36,389 nucleotides of DNA from an uncultured Collinsella sp. (GCA_959605475.1 CAUHFS010000023.1:1-36389); one strand, 5' to 3'. Positions 18,598 through 26,739 are shown, counted from the stretch's first letter. Notes: generated from the sequence alone by a model not told the origin. Translations and numbers: made by a program.

Positions 18598-18642
18598 GAA
18601 TCATTCGTTGGTCTTTAATTCTTCTCAACGGAGGTGTTTGAG

Positions 18643-19494
18643 ATGGCAAACGGATTGCTTTTGCGGCTTCGCGAGCGTGAGCTCAGCGCGAGCCCGGCGG
18701 AACGCAATGTCATCGCATATGTAAGCGCTCATCCGCACGAGGTGGTCGGGCTGTCCGTCCGCGGTCTTGCCGATGCCACGTTCTCCTCGCCCTCGAGCAT
18801 TTTGCGCTTTTGCAAGCGCTTGGGTTTTGCGGGCTACAAGGAGTTCCAGCGCGAACTGATTGCCGAGCTGGCGCTCTTGGGTGACAAGAAAGACGTTGCC
18901 CTCGAGGACATCTCCATGGATGACAGCGTCGAACGTATCGTGGGGAAGGTGATGAAAAGCAACGTGCGCACGATCGAAGCGACGGCGCGAACGCTCGATT
19001 ACACCGTCTTGGAGCGATGTGCGGCCTATCTTAAGCGGGCACGTGCGGTCAATCTGTTCGGTATCGGTGCCTCTCGTTTGGTCGCGCACGATCTGGCGCA
19101 AAAGCTCATGCGTGTCGACAAGGAGTGCCATCTGTACGACGACTGGCATGATCAGCTCTTGTGTGCCAAGAACATGCATGAGGGCGATATGGCAATCGCC
19201 TTTAGCTACTCGGGCTTGACGCAAGAGGTGCTGGACTGCACCGCCGAGGCTCAACGTCACAACTGTCCCGTTGTGGCCGTTACCAAAGTAGATGGATCAT
19301 CCAAGCTTGCCACCGTGGCCGATGCCGTGCTCGGCGTCGCTGCGAGTGAACCCTTGGTCCGCAGCGGTGCCATGGCTTCGCGTATGGCCCAGCTTATGGT
19401 TGTCGATGCCCTGTACGCTGCTTACGTTGCCAGCGACTACGAACGGGCGACGCATGTCATTAAGCAAAACTACATCGAGAAACAGGAAAGATGA
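18643..19494 (+). CDS. MurR/RpiR family transcriptional regulator
   Basis: This 283-residue regulator has an N-terminal HTH_6 domain (about 1-77, with VRGLADATFSSPSSILRFCKRLG as the recognition part) and a C-terminal SIS sugar-phosphate-binding domain (about 120-260, VNLFGIGASRLVAHDLAQK and IAFSYSGLTQEVLDC). In this family a sugar phosphate, MurNAc-6-phosphate for MurR, alters DNA binding. ATG 18643 follows GGAGGT at 8 bases. The murQ gene begins 11 bases after the stop, and PTS and mupG genes follow, so control of MurNAc use is the likely job. The SIS domain is intact. Confidence 0.92.
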   Translation: MANGLLLRLRERELSASPAERNVIAYVSAHPHEVVGLSVRGLADATFSSPSSILRFCKRLGFAGYKEFQRELIAELALLGDKKDVALEDISMDDSVERIVGKVMKSNVRTIEATARTLDYTVLERCAAYLKRARAVNLFGIGASRLVAHDLAQKLMRVDKECHLYDDWHDQLLCAKNMHEGDMAIAFSYSGLTQEVLDCTAEAQRHNCPVVAVTKVDGSSKLATVADAVLGVAASEPLVRSGAMASRMAQLMVVDALYAAYVASDYERATHVIKQNYIEKQER

Positions 19495-19504
19495 GGTGAA
19501 TGAA

Positions 19505-20428
19505 ATGCTCGATTTAACAAAATTCACGACCGAACAGCGTAATCAAAGTTCAATGGACCTCGATACGATGACATCGCTGCAAATCGTCACGACGATGAAT
19601 GATGAGGATCTTCGTGCCGTCCAGTCGGTCACGAAGGTGTTGCCCCAGGTTGCCACAGCAATCGACTGGGCTGCTGAGGCACTCGAGCGCGGCGGGCGCG
19701 TCTTTTACATGGGCGCAGGCACCAGCGGTCGTCTGGGTGTACTCGACGCTTCGGAGTGTCCGCCCACGTTTGGCGTGTCACCCGATCTGATTGTCGGGCT
19801 CATTGCCGGAGGCGAGACGGCGTTTATCAAGGCTGTCGAAGGTGCCGAAGACAGCGAGGAGCTTGGCGCGAGCGACCTGCGGGAGCGTGGACTCTCGGAC
19901 AGGGATCTTGTCGTTGGCCTGGCGGCAAGCGGTCGTACTCCCTATGTGGTGGGCGGCCTTGTGTACGCCAAGGCAACTGGGTGCAAGACCATTGCAATTG
20001 CCTGCAACCAAGGGTCGAAGATCGGGGAGAGCGCAGATCTTGCCATTGAGCCCGTGCCCGGTCCCGAGGTGCTGACCGGCTCAACGAGGCTCAAGGCGGG
20101 AACGGTCCAAAAGCTCATTCTCAATATGATTTCGACCGGTGCCATGGTCAAGATTGGCAAGGTGTACCAAAACCTGATGGTCGATGTGCAGCAGACGAAC
20201 GAGAAGTTGGTGGTGCGCGGCCAGAACATCGTGATGGAGGCGACCGGCTGCACACGCGAGCACGCTATTCAGGCGCTTGCAGATGCCGGCGGCCACGTAA
20301 AAACCGCTATTGTCTCGGTACTGCTGGACTGCGATGCCGAGCAGGCTGCGGTAGCTCTTGAGCGGGCGCGAGGCCATGTCCGTGCTGCGGTGAGCGGCCA
20401 TGAGAAGAGCGATGCCGATGCCCAATAG
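19505..20428 (+). CDS. murQ: N-acetylmuramic acid 6-phosphate etherase MurQ
   Basis: MurQ removes the D-lactyl ether from MurNAc-6-phosphate, giving GlcNAc-6-phosphate and D-lactate, in the cytoplasm during cell-wall recycling. The 307 residues show the SIS fold with VFYMGAGTSGRLGVLDASECPPTFG, which holds the catalytic glutamate in SEC, and ESADLAIEPVPGPEVLTGSTRLKAGT, both MurQ hallmarks. A UBA-like C-terminal helical segment (CTREHAIQALADAGGHVKTAIV) is also present. ATG 19505 has GAGGTGA upstream, overlapping the regulator stop. Length equals the family's usual 300 or so. Confidence 0.97.
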   Translation: MLDLTKFTTEQRNQSSMDLDTMTSLQIVTTMNDEDLRAVQSVTKVLPQVATAIDWAAEALERGGRVFYMGAGTSGRLGVLDASECPPTFGVSPDLIVGLIAGGETAFIKAVEGAEDSEELGASDLRERGLSDRDLVVGLAASGRTPYVVGGLVYAKATGCKTIAIACNQGSKIGESADLAIEPVPGPEVLTGSTRLKAGTVQKLILNMISTGAMVKIGKVYQNLMVDVQQTNEKLVVRGQNIVMEATGCTREHAIQALADAGGHVKTAIVSVLLDCDAEQAAVALERARGHVRAAVSGHEKSDADAQ

Positions 20429-20485
20429 GTGCACGGCGTGAGCTGATATGACATCCAGACGAGATACCCAATACAAGGAGGAGTT

Positions 20486-21916
20486 ATGACGAACAAAGAG
20501 CTGGCTCAAAAGCTGCTGGACCTTTTGGGCGGTAAAGACAACGTGCTGGCAAACGCGGCGTGCATGACGCGCCTGCGCGTGACCGTCAAAGACACGGGCA
20601 GCGTCGACGCGGAGGGCATTAAGGCACTCGACGGCGTGATGGGCCTGGTCGAGGACGACACGATGCAGATCGTGCTGGGTCCGGGCAAGGTGAATAAGGT
20701 GCTCGAGGAGTTCTCCAAGCTCACCGGCCTTGCGAAAGGCGTTGCCGACGAGAGCGTGGTTGACGCTGCGGCCACAAACAAGGCCGCGCAGAAGGCAAAG
20801 TACGAGTCCAAGCCGGTTCAGGCCTTCCTCAAGAAGATTTCCAATGTCTTCGTTGCCCTGCTTCCCGGCATCATTGCGGCTGGCCTCATCAACGGTATCT
20901 GCAACGTCATTAACGTCTCGACGGCAGGCGCGCTTGCAGGCGAGTGGTGGTATCAGGGCATTCGTTCCATGGGCTGGGCCCTGTTTGCCTATCTGCCCAT
21001 CTTGGTGGGCTATAACGCGGCACGTGAGTTTGGTGGCTCCGCTGCGCTGGGCGGCATCGCCGGCATGATGTGTATCGCCAACAGTGCCATGCCCCTGCTT
21101 GCGCCTGGCGCGGCCGATCCTGCCACTGCCATTCTGCTGCCGCTCACCAATGCGCAGTACAACCCCGCAGCGGGCGGCATGATCGCGGCTCTTATCGCCG
21201 GCGCATTTTTTGCCTGGATGGAGCGTCAGATTCGCAAGGTTATGCCCAACGCACTCGACACGTTCTTGTCCCCGCTGCTGGTGCTCATCATCGGCGCCTT
21301 TGCTCTGATGCTCGTCATCCAGCCGGTTGGCGCATGGCTGACGACTGCCATCTTTAGCGTTTTGACCTTTATCTTCGAGAAGCTGGGCGTCCTGGGTGGC
21401 TATATCCTGTCGGCAGGCTTCTTGCCGCTGGTTTCCGTCGGCCTGCATCAGGCGCTCACGCCGATCCACGCTATGCTCAACGATCCCGACGGCGCTACCA
21501 AGGGCATCAATTACCTGCTTCCCATCCTTATGATGGCTGGCGGCGGTCAGGTCGGTGCCGGTCTGGCGCTGTACTTTAAGACCAAGAACGCCAAGCTCAA
21601 GAAGTACGTCGCAGAGTCTATTCCCGTTGGAATCCTGGGTGTGGGCGAGCCTCTGATGTATGCTGTTACGCTGCCGCTCGTTCGTCCGTTTGTGACGGCC
21701 TGCCTGGGTGCCGGATTTGGCGGCGCGCTCGCGGCGCTGCTTCACATCGGCACGGTTTCTCAGGGCGTTTCCGGTCTGTTTGGCCTGCTGATCGTCGTTC
21801 CTGGCCAGCAGCTCGGCTACGTTGCCGCTATGCTGCTTGCCTATGCCGCCGGCTTTGTCCTGACGTGGTTCTTTGGCGTCGACGAGCAGAAGATCAACGA
21901 GTTCTTTGGCGAATAG
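20486..21916 (+). CDS. PTS transporter subunit EIIBC, MurNAc-type (MurP-like)
   Basis: This 476-residue permease imports and phosphorylates a sugar. The N-terminal EIIB domain carries the phosphorylated cysteine in NAACMTRLRVTV (Cys26). The EIIC domain (about 110-470) has about ten membrane segments, with GIIAAGLINGICNV and VGILGVGEPLMYAVTLPLVRP, the loop typical of the glucose-sucrose superfamily. No EIIA domain is attached, so it must borrow EIIA from another PTS protein. Its place between murQ and mupG points to MurNAc or MurNAc-GlcNAc as substrate, as in Staphylococcus MurP; this is inferred from context. ATG 20486 follows AAGGAGGAG. Confidence 0.9.
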   Translation: MTNKELAQKLLDLLGGKDNVLANAACMTRLRVTVKDTGSVDAEGIKALDGVMGLVEDDTMQIVLGPGKVNKVLEEFSKLTGLAKGVADESVVDAAATNKAAQKAKYESKPVQAFLKKISNVFVALLPGIIAAGLINGICNVINVSTAGALAGEWWYQGIRSMGWALFAYLPILVGYNAAREFGGSAALGGIAGMMCIANSAMPLLAPGAADPATAILLPLTNAQYNPAAGGMIAALIAGAFFAWMERQIRKVMPNALDTFLSPLLVLIIGAFALMLVIQPVGAWLTTAIFSVLTFIFEKLGVLGGYILSAGFLPLVSVGLHQALTPIHAMLNDPDGATKGINYLLPILMMAGGGQVGAGLALYFKTKNAKLKKYVAESIPVGILGVGEPLMYAVTLPLVRPFVTACLGAGFGGALAALLHIGTVSQGVSGLFGLLIVVPGQQLGYVAAMLLAYAAGFVLTWFFGVDEQKINEFFGE

Positions 21917-21983
21917 TTTGATATCGCGAGCCGTGTTGCTCAGGGCTCGCGGCGCGCGGCAGATTTCTTGATGCTATGGTTGT

Positions 21984-22017
21984 GCCGGCGGGGCTAACTG
22001 CTCTGCCGGCCTTTTTT
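21984..22017 (+). terminator. Intrinsic terminator between PTS gene and mupG
   Basis: GCCGGC (21984-21989) pairs with GCCGGC (22005-22010), with further G-C and wobble pairs inside, followed by TTTTTT (22012-22017). The mupG ribosome binding site starts right after it, so mupG may be expressed at a lower level or by read-through. Confidence 0.8.
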
Positions 22018-22033
22018 AAAGGAGCGTTGAAGC

Positions 22034-23086
22034 GTGAAAACGGGTATTTCGATTTATCTTTCCAGCCCTCTGCAGGATATTGAGCGGACAATTGAGCGTG
22101 GTGCCGCGGCGGGTGCGCGCTATGCGTTCACCTCGCTGCATATTCCCGAGGATGGGGGAGCGGCGTATGCCGATAAGGTCCGTCATGTGCTGTCGCTGCT
22201 TTCCGCCCGCGGCATTGCGCTCATTGCCGATGTGGGGCCTCGCACGTGCGATTTGCTCGGGCTTGAGCGCATCGAGGACCTGCGCGATCTGGGGTTGGAA
22301 TACCTTCGTTTGGACTATGGCTTTAGCGCCCAGCGGGTCGCGGAGCTGTCCGGTGTATTTCGCATTGTGGTCAATGCATCGACGGTGAGTTCTGATGAAA
22401 TCGCATCGTGGCGTGAGGCCGGTGCCGATGTGACTCGTTTTGCCGCCTGCCACAATTTTTACCCCAAGCCTTATACCGGTTTAGCTCTGGAGGACATTGC
22501 TCGGGTGAATCTTCGTCTTGCGGCGCTTGGATTCGAAATCATGGCTTTTGTGCCGGGTGATGCTAACGTTCGCGGGCCAGTATTCGAGGGACTGCCGACG
22601 GTCGAGGCGCAGCGCGGTCGCGCGTTAAAGGTTGCTCTCAATATGCTTGAGCTTGCACATGGCGCCGATTGCGACATTGTGTTGGTCGGCGACCCCGATC
22701 TTTCCGATGCGGGCTGGGCGCAGTTTGCTCATGTTTCCGCCGGATACGTGGACCTGCAATGCGAGCTTGAGCCCGGTTATGCCTATGTACGTGGGCAGAT
22801 TCATCACGACCGACCCGATTCGAGCACCCTCATCTTTAGGTCTCAGGAGTCGCGTACGACGCTTAAGCCGGATTCCGTGCCGACGGATGCCGGTGCCGGC
22901 CTGTTTCGAAAGGCGGGGTCGATTGCTGTGAGCAATAGCGGCTATGGGCGCTACGAAGGCGAGCTTGAGATTGCGCGGGTCGATCTTCCCGGTGACGAGC
23001 GCATGAACGTTGCGGGTCATATCACGCCCGAGGCAATGGAGCTGCTGCCGTTCATCAAACGCGGATTCGGGGTACGGTTCGTTTAG
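22034..23086 (+). CDS. mupG: 6-phospho-N-acetylmuramidase MupG (DUF871)
   Basis: MupG cleaves MurNAc-6-phosphate-GlcNAc taken up by the PTS, giving MurNAc-6P for MurQ and free GlcNAc. The 350 residues match DUF871 in length (about 350). A TIM-barrel part (1-230) starts TGISIYLSS and includes LIADVGPRT, YLRLDYGFS and CHNFYPKPYTGL. A C-terminal domain (about 240-350) holds RSQESRTTLKP and SGYGRYEGELEIAR. The start is GTG 22034 with AAAGGAG 10 bases upstream; no better ATG is near. The neighbours murR, murQ and PTS give the same set as the S. aureus mupG-murQ-murP-murR locus. Confidence 0.93.
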   Translation: MKTGISIYLSSPLQDIERTIERGAAAGARYAFTSLHIPEDGGAAYADKVRHVLSLLSARGIALIADVGPRTCDLLGLERIEDLRDLGLEYLRLDYGFSAQRVAELSGVFRIVVNASTVSSDEIASWREAGADVTRFAACHNFYPKPYTGLALEDIARVNLRLAALGFEIMAFVPGDANVRGPVFEGLPTVEAQRGRALKVALNMLELAHGADCDIVLVGDPDLSDAGWAQFAHVSAGYVDLQCELEPGYAYVRGQIHHDRPDSSTLIFRSQESRTTLKPDSVPTDAGAGLFRKAGSIAVSNSGYGRYEGELEIARVDLPGDERMNVAGHITPEAMELLPFIKRGFGVRFV

Positions 23087-23178
23087 CGTGTGACCCGTGG
23101 GCTACAATTGGCCCATCATGCGAAGGCGCCTCGTGTGGCGTGTGTCTGCGTTGGCCGATCTATATTCGGAGGATTTCC

Positions 23179-23538
23179 ATGACCGTACTGTTTGTTGAAT
23201 ATCCCAAGTGCTCGACCTGTAAGAAGGCCAAGGCATGGCTGGACGAACACGGGGTAGAGTATATCGACCGCGATATCGTTTTGGACAATCCCACGGCTGA
23301 TGAGCTTGCGACCTGGATTGCTCGTTCGGGACTGCCGGTGCGACGCTTCTTTAACTCGTCGGGCATGAAATATCGAGAGCTGGGCCTGAAGGCGCGTCTA
23401 GATGCGGGCATGACGGATCGGGAGTGCTACGAGCTGCTGGCGACCGACGGCATGCTGGTTAAGCGTCCGCTGTTGGTGGGCGACGACTTTGCGATTCCCG
23501 GCTTTAGGGAATCGGCTTGGGTCGAGGCGTTGCTGTAG
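23179..23538 (+). CDS. ArsC/Spx family thioredoxin-fold protein
   Basis: This 119-residue protein has the ArsC/Spx/YffB fold. The N-terminal CSTCKKA motif carries a Cys-x-x-Cys pair, which is typical of the Spx/MgsR branch, and the conserved Arg-Pro is in VKRPLLVGDD near residue 95. Arsenate reduction is the name-giving activity, but most members of this size are of unknown role, and no ars genes are nearby. ATG 23179 has GGAGGA upstream, while the longer frame from 23140 lacks a site. The gene stands alone after mupG; a TACAAT at about 23106 may be its -10. Confidence 0.85.
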   Translation: MTVLFVEYPKCSTCKKAKAWLDEHGVEYIDRDIVLDNPTADELATWIARSGLPVRRFFNSSGMKYRELGLKARLDAGMTDRECYELLATDGMLVKRPLLVGDDFAIPGFRESAWVEALL

Positions 23539-23610
23539 CGGCTGCGGAAAGTGCGACCCGTTTTGAGTGCTCAGGGTGGGACGTGTCTTCCATCGGCGGG
23601 CTCGCTCGGC

Positions 23611-24021
23611 TCAATCCTCGAGCTGTGCCCATTCGTGCGGATCGTAGACCTTTACGTGCTTGTTGGGCTTGCCGCTCCAGTACTCCTCGTCCATAAAGGG
23701 CAGATATGCCTGAACACCGGGGCAGATAAAGGGAATCCGCTGCTGTTGCAGTCGCTCGCGCTGTCGCTGCTCCAGGTGCGCCTCGGATATGACAGTCGGC
23801 ATACCGGACAGCTCGACGAGGCTTGCCTGGATTCGCTTAAGGTCGGGGAGTCCCGCGTGCCATGACATCCGCATGATCAAAAAGGATGCACGGCGGTATT
23901 TTGCCTGCATCACCGTGATGGCGGGGCGCAGTGTGGGATGGATTTTGTCCCGTTCGGGCCAAAGGTCAGCAGTGATCTCGAGGCCCAGGGTCTCCCATAG
24001 GTAATCAAGCTCTTCGTCCAT
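23611..24021 (-). CDS. Hypothetical protein, minus strand
   Basis: This 136-residue protein is one I do not recognise with confidence. It is charged, has no signal peptide or membrane helix, and contains a segment RIPFICPGVQAYLPFMDEEYW. That segment resembles the IPFI-x-PG-x-Q-x-YLP stretch seen in some Firmicutes proteins that also carry an N-terminal helix-turn-helix domain; here no such domain is present. The ATG at 24021 has a GAGG upstream on the minus strand. It faces the ArsC-like gene end-to-end, with 72 bases between the stops. Confidence 0.65.
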   Translation of the reverse strand: MDEELDYLWETLGLEITADLWPERDKIHPTLRPAITVMQAKYRRASFLIMRMSWHAGLPDLKRIQASLVELSGMPTVISEAHLEQRQRERLQQQRIPFICPGVQAYLPFMDEEYWSGKPNKHVKVYDPHEWAQLED

Positions 24022-24224
24022 GGCGCCTCGATATCTACGCGATCATTGATGCTTCGATTGTGTTGCCTGGTGCTATCGTTTTCGCGGTAGAATCTGCCAA
24101 CGGTTGACGGCTACCGCTCGCGGCGTTTTGCCCTTCGTGTACAGCGGTCGGCTTCACAGGTCCTTCACGGGTTGGACTAAATTAGGCCAATTTGACTGAA
24201 TTTTAAAAAAGTCAAAATTGGGGC

Positions 24225-24253
24225 TTGCGTCACGGCGGTACTTCCCGTATATT
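24225..24253 (+). promoter_or_regulatory. Promoter of the tRNA pair
   Basis: TTGCGT (24225-24230) and TATATT (24248-24253) are separated by 17 bases, with an A/T-rich stretch just upstream (24190-24219) that could act as an UP element. The first tRNA starts 44 bases after the -10. Between 24022 and this promoter I see nothing else. Confidence 0.6.
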
Positions 24254-24297
24254 TCTTTCTTGCGCAAAGGCACAGCCGAGCGCAGCGATGCAGTCAT

Positions 24298-24371
24298 TGG
24301 GATGTCGTCTAATGGCAGGACAGCGGATTCTGGTTCCGTCAATGGGGGTTCGACTCCCTCCATCCCAGCCA
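24298..24371 (+). tRNA. tRNA-Gln (anticodon CUG)
   Basis: The acceptor arms TGGGATG (24298-24304) and CATCCCA (24361-24367) pair over seven bases. The anticodon stem GCGGA/TCCGT holds loop TTCTGGT with anticodon CTG, reading CAG. A GGTTCGACTC T-loop and an encoded CCA (24369-24371) are present. Confidence 0.97.
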
Positions 24372-24388
24372 TTGCATTTGCTACATAT

Positions 24389-24465
24389 GGCCCGTTCGTC
24401 TAGCGGTTTAGGACGCCGCCCTCTCAAGGCGGAGATCACCAGTTCGAATCTGGTACGGGCTACCA
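24389..24465 (+). tRNA. tRNA-Glu (anticodon CUC)
   Basis: The acceptor arms GGCCCGT (24389-24395) and ACGGGCT (24455-24461) pair with a G-U at the end. The anticodon loop CTCTCAA gives CTC, reading GAG. T-loop AGTTCGAATC and encoded CCA (24463-24465) are present. Only 17 bases separate it from tRNA-Gln, so they are one transcript. Confidence 0.97.
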
Positions 24466-24475
24466 AAATTGAACG

Positions 24476-24503
24476 CCCGGGCCTCGTAAGAGACCCGGGT
24501 TTT
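24476..24503 (+). terminator. tRNA operon terminator
   Basis: CCCGGG-c-CTC (24476-24485) pairs with GAG-a-CCCGGG (24490-24499), then TTTT. Confidence 0.85.
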
Positions 24504-24562
24504 GTGTATTGACCGATATTTAAGGCGCGCGTTGAGTCTGCCGCCCGGACCGAGGAGTTGTC

Positions 24563-25480
24563 ATGGACCTGCCTATCAGCTTGGAAGACATCACGTATGC
24601 CGAGAACTATCTGGCGCAGGGCGACCTGGCTACGGCGACGCCGCTGCTTGAGCGTCTGGTGGAGCTCGCCGAGGAGTATATCGACGCTGAGTGCAAGACG
24701 GAGGAGAAGCGCCAGTACTTTAGCTTCGACAGCAAGTTTGAGCGCCTGGCCTATCGCCGCGTGGAGAAGGATCCGCGCGAGCTGGTGCAGGTCGAGGTTC
24801 CCTTTGACCGCCTGTACTCCGACATGGCGTTTGCCTACATCCGCCAGCAGGATTATGTGAGTGCTCGGAATGCCCTGATGCAGGCCGTACGTTGGGATCC
24901 CATGAACTGTAACTATCGCTTGGACCTGGCCGAGCTGTTCCGCGCACTCGAGGACAAGCAGGAGTGGGCATCGCTCTCGTTCTCGGTGCTGGAGCGCGCG
25001 AGCGACGGTAAGTGCGCCGCACGCGCCTACACCAACTTGGGTCAGTACTTCTTGGAGCCCGAGACCGAGAACATTTCGGCTGCCGTGGGCTGCGCGCGTC
25101 TGGCGCTGCGCCTGGCGCCCAATGATGCGCATACGACGCGCCTGCTCAACAAGATCCATACCACCTATCCGGATGCCGCTGATGAGAGCGACGACCACGT
25201 GATGGGTGAGCTCGCCCTGCAGGGCGTGCCGACCTCGCCTTCGGCCGAGATCGCCATCTGCCTGATCATGTGTGCGACCGACGCTGCGAGCGACGGCGAC
25301 AAGCAGGAGGCTACGCGCCTGACGGTCCGTGCCCGCGACCTGGTGGGCGAGGAGGCATGCGCGGCGATCATTAAGCTGGTGCGCGAGAGCGATGCCGAGC
25401 TTAACGCCGAGCGCAAGGCAAAGCGCGCGGCTGCGGGCTCAAACGCCGACGACGTCAAGGAGGCCGGCGATGCCCAGTAA
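24563..25480 (+). CDS. Tetratricopeptide-like repeat protein of unknown function
   Basis: This 305-residue soluble protein is all-helical and acidic. Segments such as AENYLAQGDLATATPLLERLVELAEEY, AFAYIRQQDYVSARNALMQAVRWDP and ARLALRLAPNDAHTTRLL follow the tetratricopeptide spacing of small and aromatic residues, so it is probably a protein-protein interaction scaffold. There is no signal peptide. ATG 24563 follows GAGGAG. Its last 11 bases overlap smpB, whose binding site AAGGAGG is inside this gene, so the two are coupled. Whether it acts with SmpB is unknown. Confidence 0.8.
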   Translation: MDLPISLEDITYAENYLAQGDLATATPLLERLVELAEEYIDAECKTEEKRQYFSFDSKFERLAYRRVEKDPRELVQVEVPFDRLYSDMAFAYIRQQDYVSARNALMQAVRWDPMNCNYRLDLAELFRALEDKQEWASLSFSVLERASDGKCAARAYTNLGQYFLEPETENISAAVGCARLALRLAPNDAHTTRLLNKIHTTYPDAADESDDHVMGELALQGVPTSPSAEIAICLIMCATDAASDGDKQEATRLTVRARDLVGEEACAAIIKLVRESDAELNAERKAKRAAAGSNADDVKEAGDAQ

Positions 25481-25940
25481 GCGCGAGCGCAAGCTCATTT
25501 CCAAGAATCGTTCGGCACATCACGAGTACTTTATCGATGAGACGTTTGAGTGCGGTATTGAGCTGAGCGGCACCGAGGTCAAGTCGATTCGCGAGCGCGC
25601 GTGCCAGATTACCGATACCTTCGCGCTGATCCGCGGCGGGGAGTGCTGGCTCGTCGGCCTGCATATCCACCCTTATAGCCATGGTGGCGTGTGGAATCGC
25701 GATCCCGACCGTCGGCGTCGTCTGCTGCTGCACCGTAAGGAGATCGACTTTCTTGACGGCAAACTTCGCAACCGTGGTTATGCGCTGGTTCCGTTGGAGC
25801 TCTACTTTAATACCGACGGCCGCGTAAAGCTGCTGCTGGGTCTGGGCCGCGGCAAGAAGCTCTACGACAAGCGCGAGGACATGGCCAAGCGTGATGTCCA
25901 ACGCGAGATCGACCGCGCCCTCAAGGAACGCAACCGCTAG
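25470..25940 (+). CDS. smpB: SsrA-binding protein SmpB
   Basis: SmpB binds tmRNA and places it in the empty A site of stalled ribosomes. The 156 residues contain NRSAHHEYFIDETFECGIELSGTEVKSIR at the start of the OB-fold, the LHIHPYSHGGVWNRDPDRRRRLLLH block, and a basic C-terminal tail (GRGKKLYDKREDMAKRDVQREIDRALK) that enters the mRNA channel. The start ATG 25470 lies within the end of the upstream gene, with AAGGAGG 6 bases before it. No ssrA (tmRNA) sequence is visible downstream; only a palindromic repeat and a terminator lie in that gap. Confidence 0.97.
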   Translation: MPSKRERKLISKNRSAHHEYFIDETFECGIELSGTEVKSIRERACQITDTFALIRGGECWLVGLHIHPYSHGGVWNRDPDRRRRLLLHRKEIDFLDGKLRNRGYALVPLELYFNTDGRVKLLLGLGRGKKLYDKREDMAKRDVQREIDRALKERNR

Positions 25941-25952
25941 GCACTCTGTATA

Positions 25953-26019
25953 AGTTGCGGTGGAATACGGACTGTTTTGCCTGTTTGAGGGGCTATTCAG
26001 TCCCTATTTCACCGCAACT
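25953..26019. repeat. 67-bp palindromic repeat, copy C
   Basis: Arms at 25953-25974 and 25998-26019 match apart from positions 11 and 16, around a 23-base loop. The orientation is the same as copy A. Confidence 0.85.
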
Positions 26020-26062
26020 GCGGGCGTCTCATCTTGCTTATTGTTCTGACACATATGTCTCA

Positions 26063-26095
26063 AAGGCGGCGTCCGTTATGGGCGCCGCCTTTTTT
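26063..26095 (+). terminator. Intrinsic terminator after smpB
   Basis: AAGGCGGCG (26063-26071) pairs with CGCCGCCTT (26083-26091) and runs into a T-tract. Confidence 0.88.
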
Positions 26096-26146
26096 GTGGG
26101 TACATACATCCATAAGGTACCAACCCGGGTTAGGGGAGTGATCGTT

Positions 26147-26650
26147 ATGGACAAAACTGCGTTCTTTACCATGCCGAGTGGTCTGTACGTGGTGAGCGCT
26201 GCGGCAGACGGGCTGCGCGCCGGCTGCGTCATCAATACGGCGGTGCAGGTGACGTCCATGCCGCCGCGCATTTCGGTTGCCGTGAACAAGGACAACGTCA
26301 CCTCGGGCGTCATCGCATCGGCCAAAGCGTTCGCGCTGACCGTGATCGATCAGACTGCCGACATGCTCTACATCGGTAACTTTGGGTTCCGCACCAGCAG
26401 CGATTATGACAAGTTTGCCAAATACGAGACCCGCGAGACGGCTCTGGGCATGCCTTATGTGTCCGAGCACGCGGCGGCTCTGTTTAGCTGCCGTTTGATC
26501 GACACTGTGGATGTGGGTACGCATCTACTGTTTATCGGCGAGGTCGAGGACGCCGAGCGCCTGAGCGACGAGACGCCGTTGACCTACGACTACTACCATA
26601 AGGTCCTGAAGGGCAAGACGCCTCCGAAGGCGTCCTCGTATCAAGGCTAG
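26147..26650 (+). CDS. Flavin reductase-like FMN-binding protein
   Basis: This 167-residue protein is of the flavin reductase-like fold, binding FMN and reducing an acceptor. AGCVINTAVQVTSMPPRISVAVNKDNVTSGVI is the flavin-binding block, and FALTVID and the late GTHLLFIGEVEDAE stretch are family-typical. The gene sits 89 bases before a rubredoxin gene. In several anaerobes these two domains are fused into a high-molecular-weight rubredoxin that hands electrons to a flavodiiron protein, so this is probably the separated flavin half. ATG 26147 has GGGGAG 8 bases upstream; a GTG at 26138 is the alternative. Confidence 0.85.
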   Translation: MDKTAFFTMPSGLYVVSAAADGLRAGCVINTAVQVTSMPPRISVAVNKDNVTSGVIASAKAFALTVIDQTADMLYIGNFGFRTSSDYDKFAKYETRETALGMPYVSEHAAALFSCRLIDTVDVGTHLLFIGEVEDAERLSDETPLTYDYYHKVLKGKTPPKASSYQG

Positions 26651-26667
26651 AAATGTTTTAAAAACAC

Positions 26668-26695
26668 TTGCATTATATTATTGAGAACATATACT
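26668..26695 (+). promoter_or_regulatory. Promoter of the rubredoxin gene
   Basis: TTGCAT (26668-26673) and TATACT (26690-26695) are separated by 16 bases in an A/T-rich stretch, 45 bases before the rubredoxin start. The A/T-rich core could also hold a redox or metal repressor site, but no clean box is visible. Confidence 0.6.
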
Positions 26696-26739
26696 AATAA
26701 GCGAAGTACATCACCAGTCACGTTCGAGAGGAGAACATC

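Noticed and set aside
20081..21745. 554-codon minus-strand frame opposite murQ and the PTS gene
   Set aside because: It overlaps two clear genes and has no recognisable motif.
25941..26140. tmRNA (ssrA) expected after smpB
   Set aside because: No alanine-tRNA-like ends or tag frame seen; the gap holds only the palindromic repeat and a terminator.
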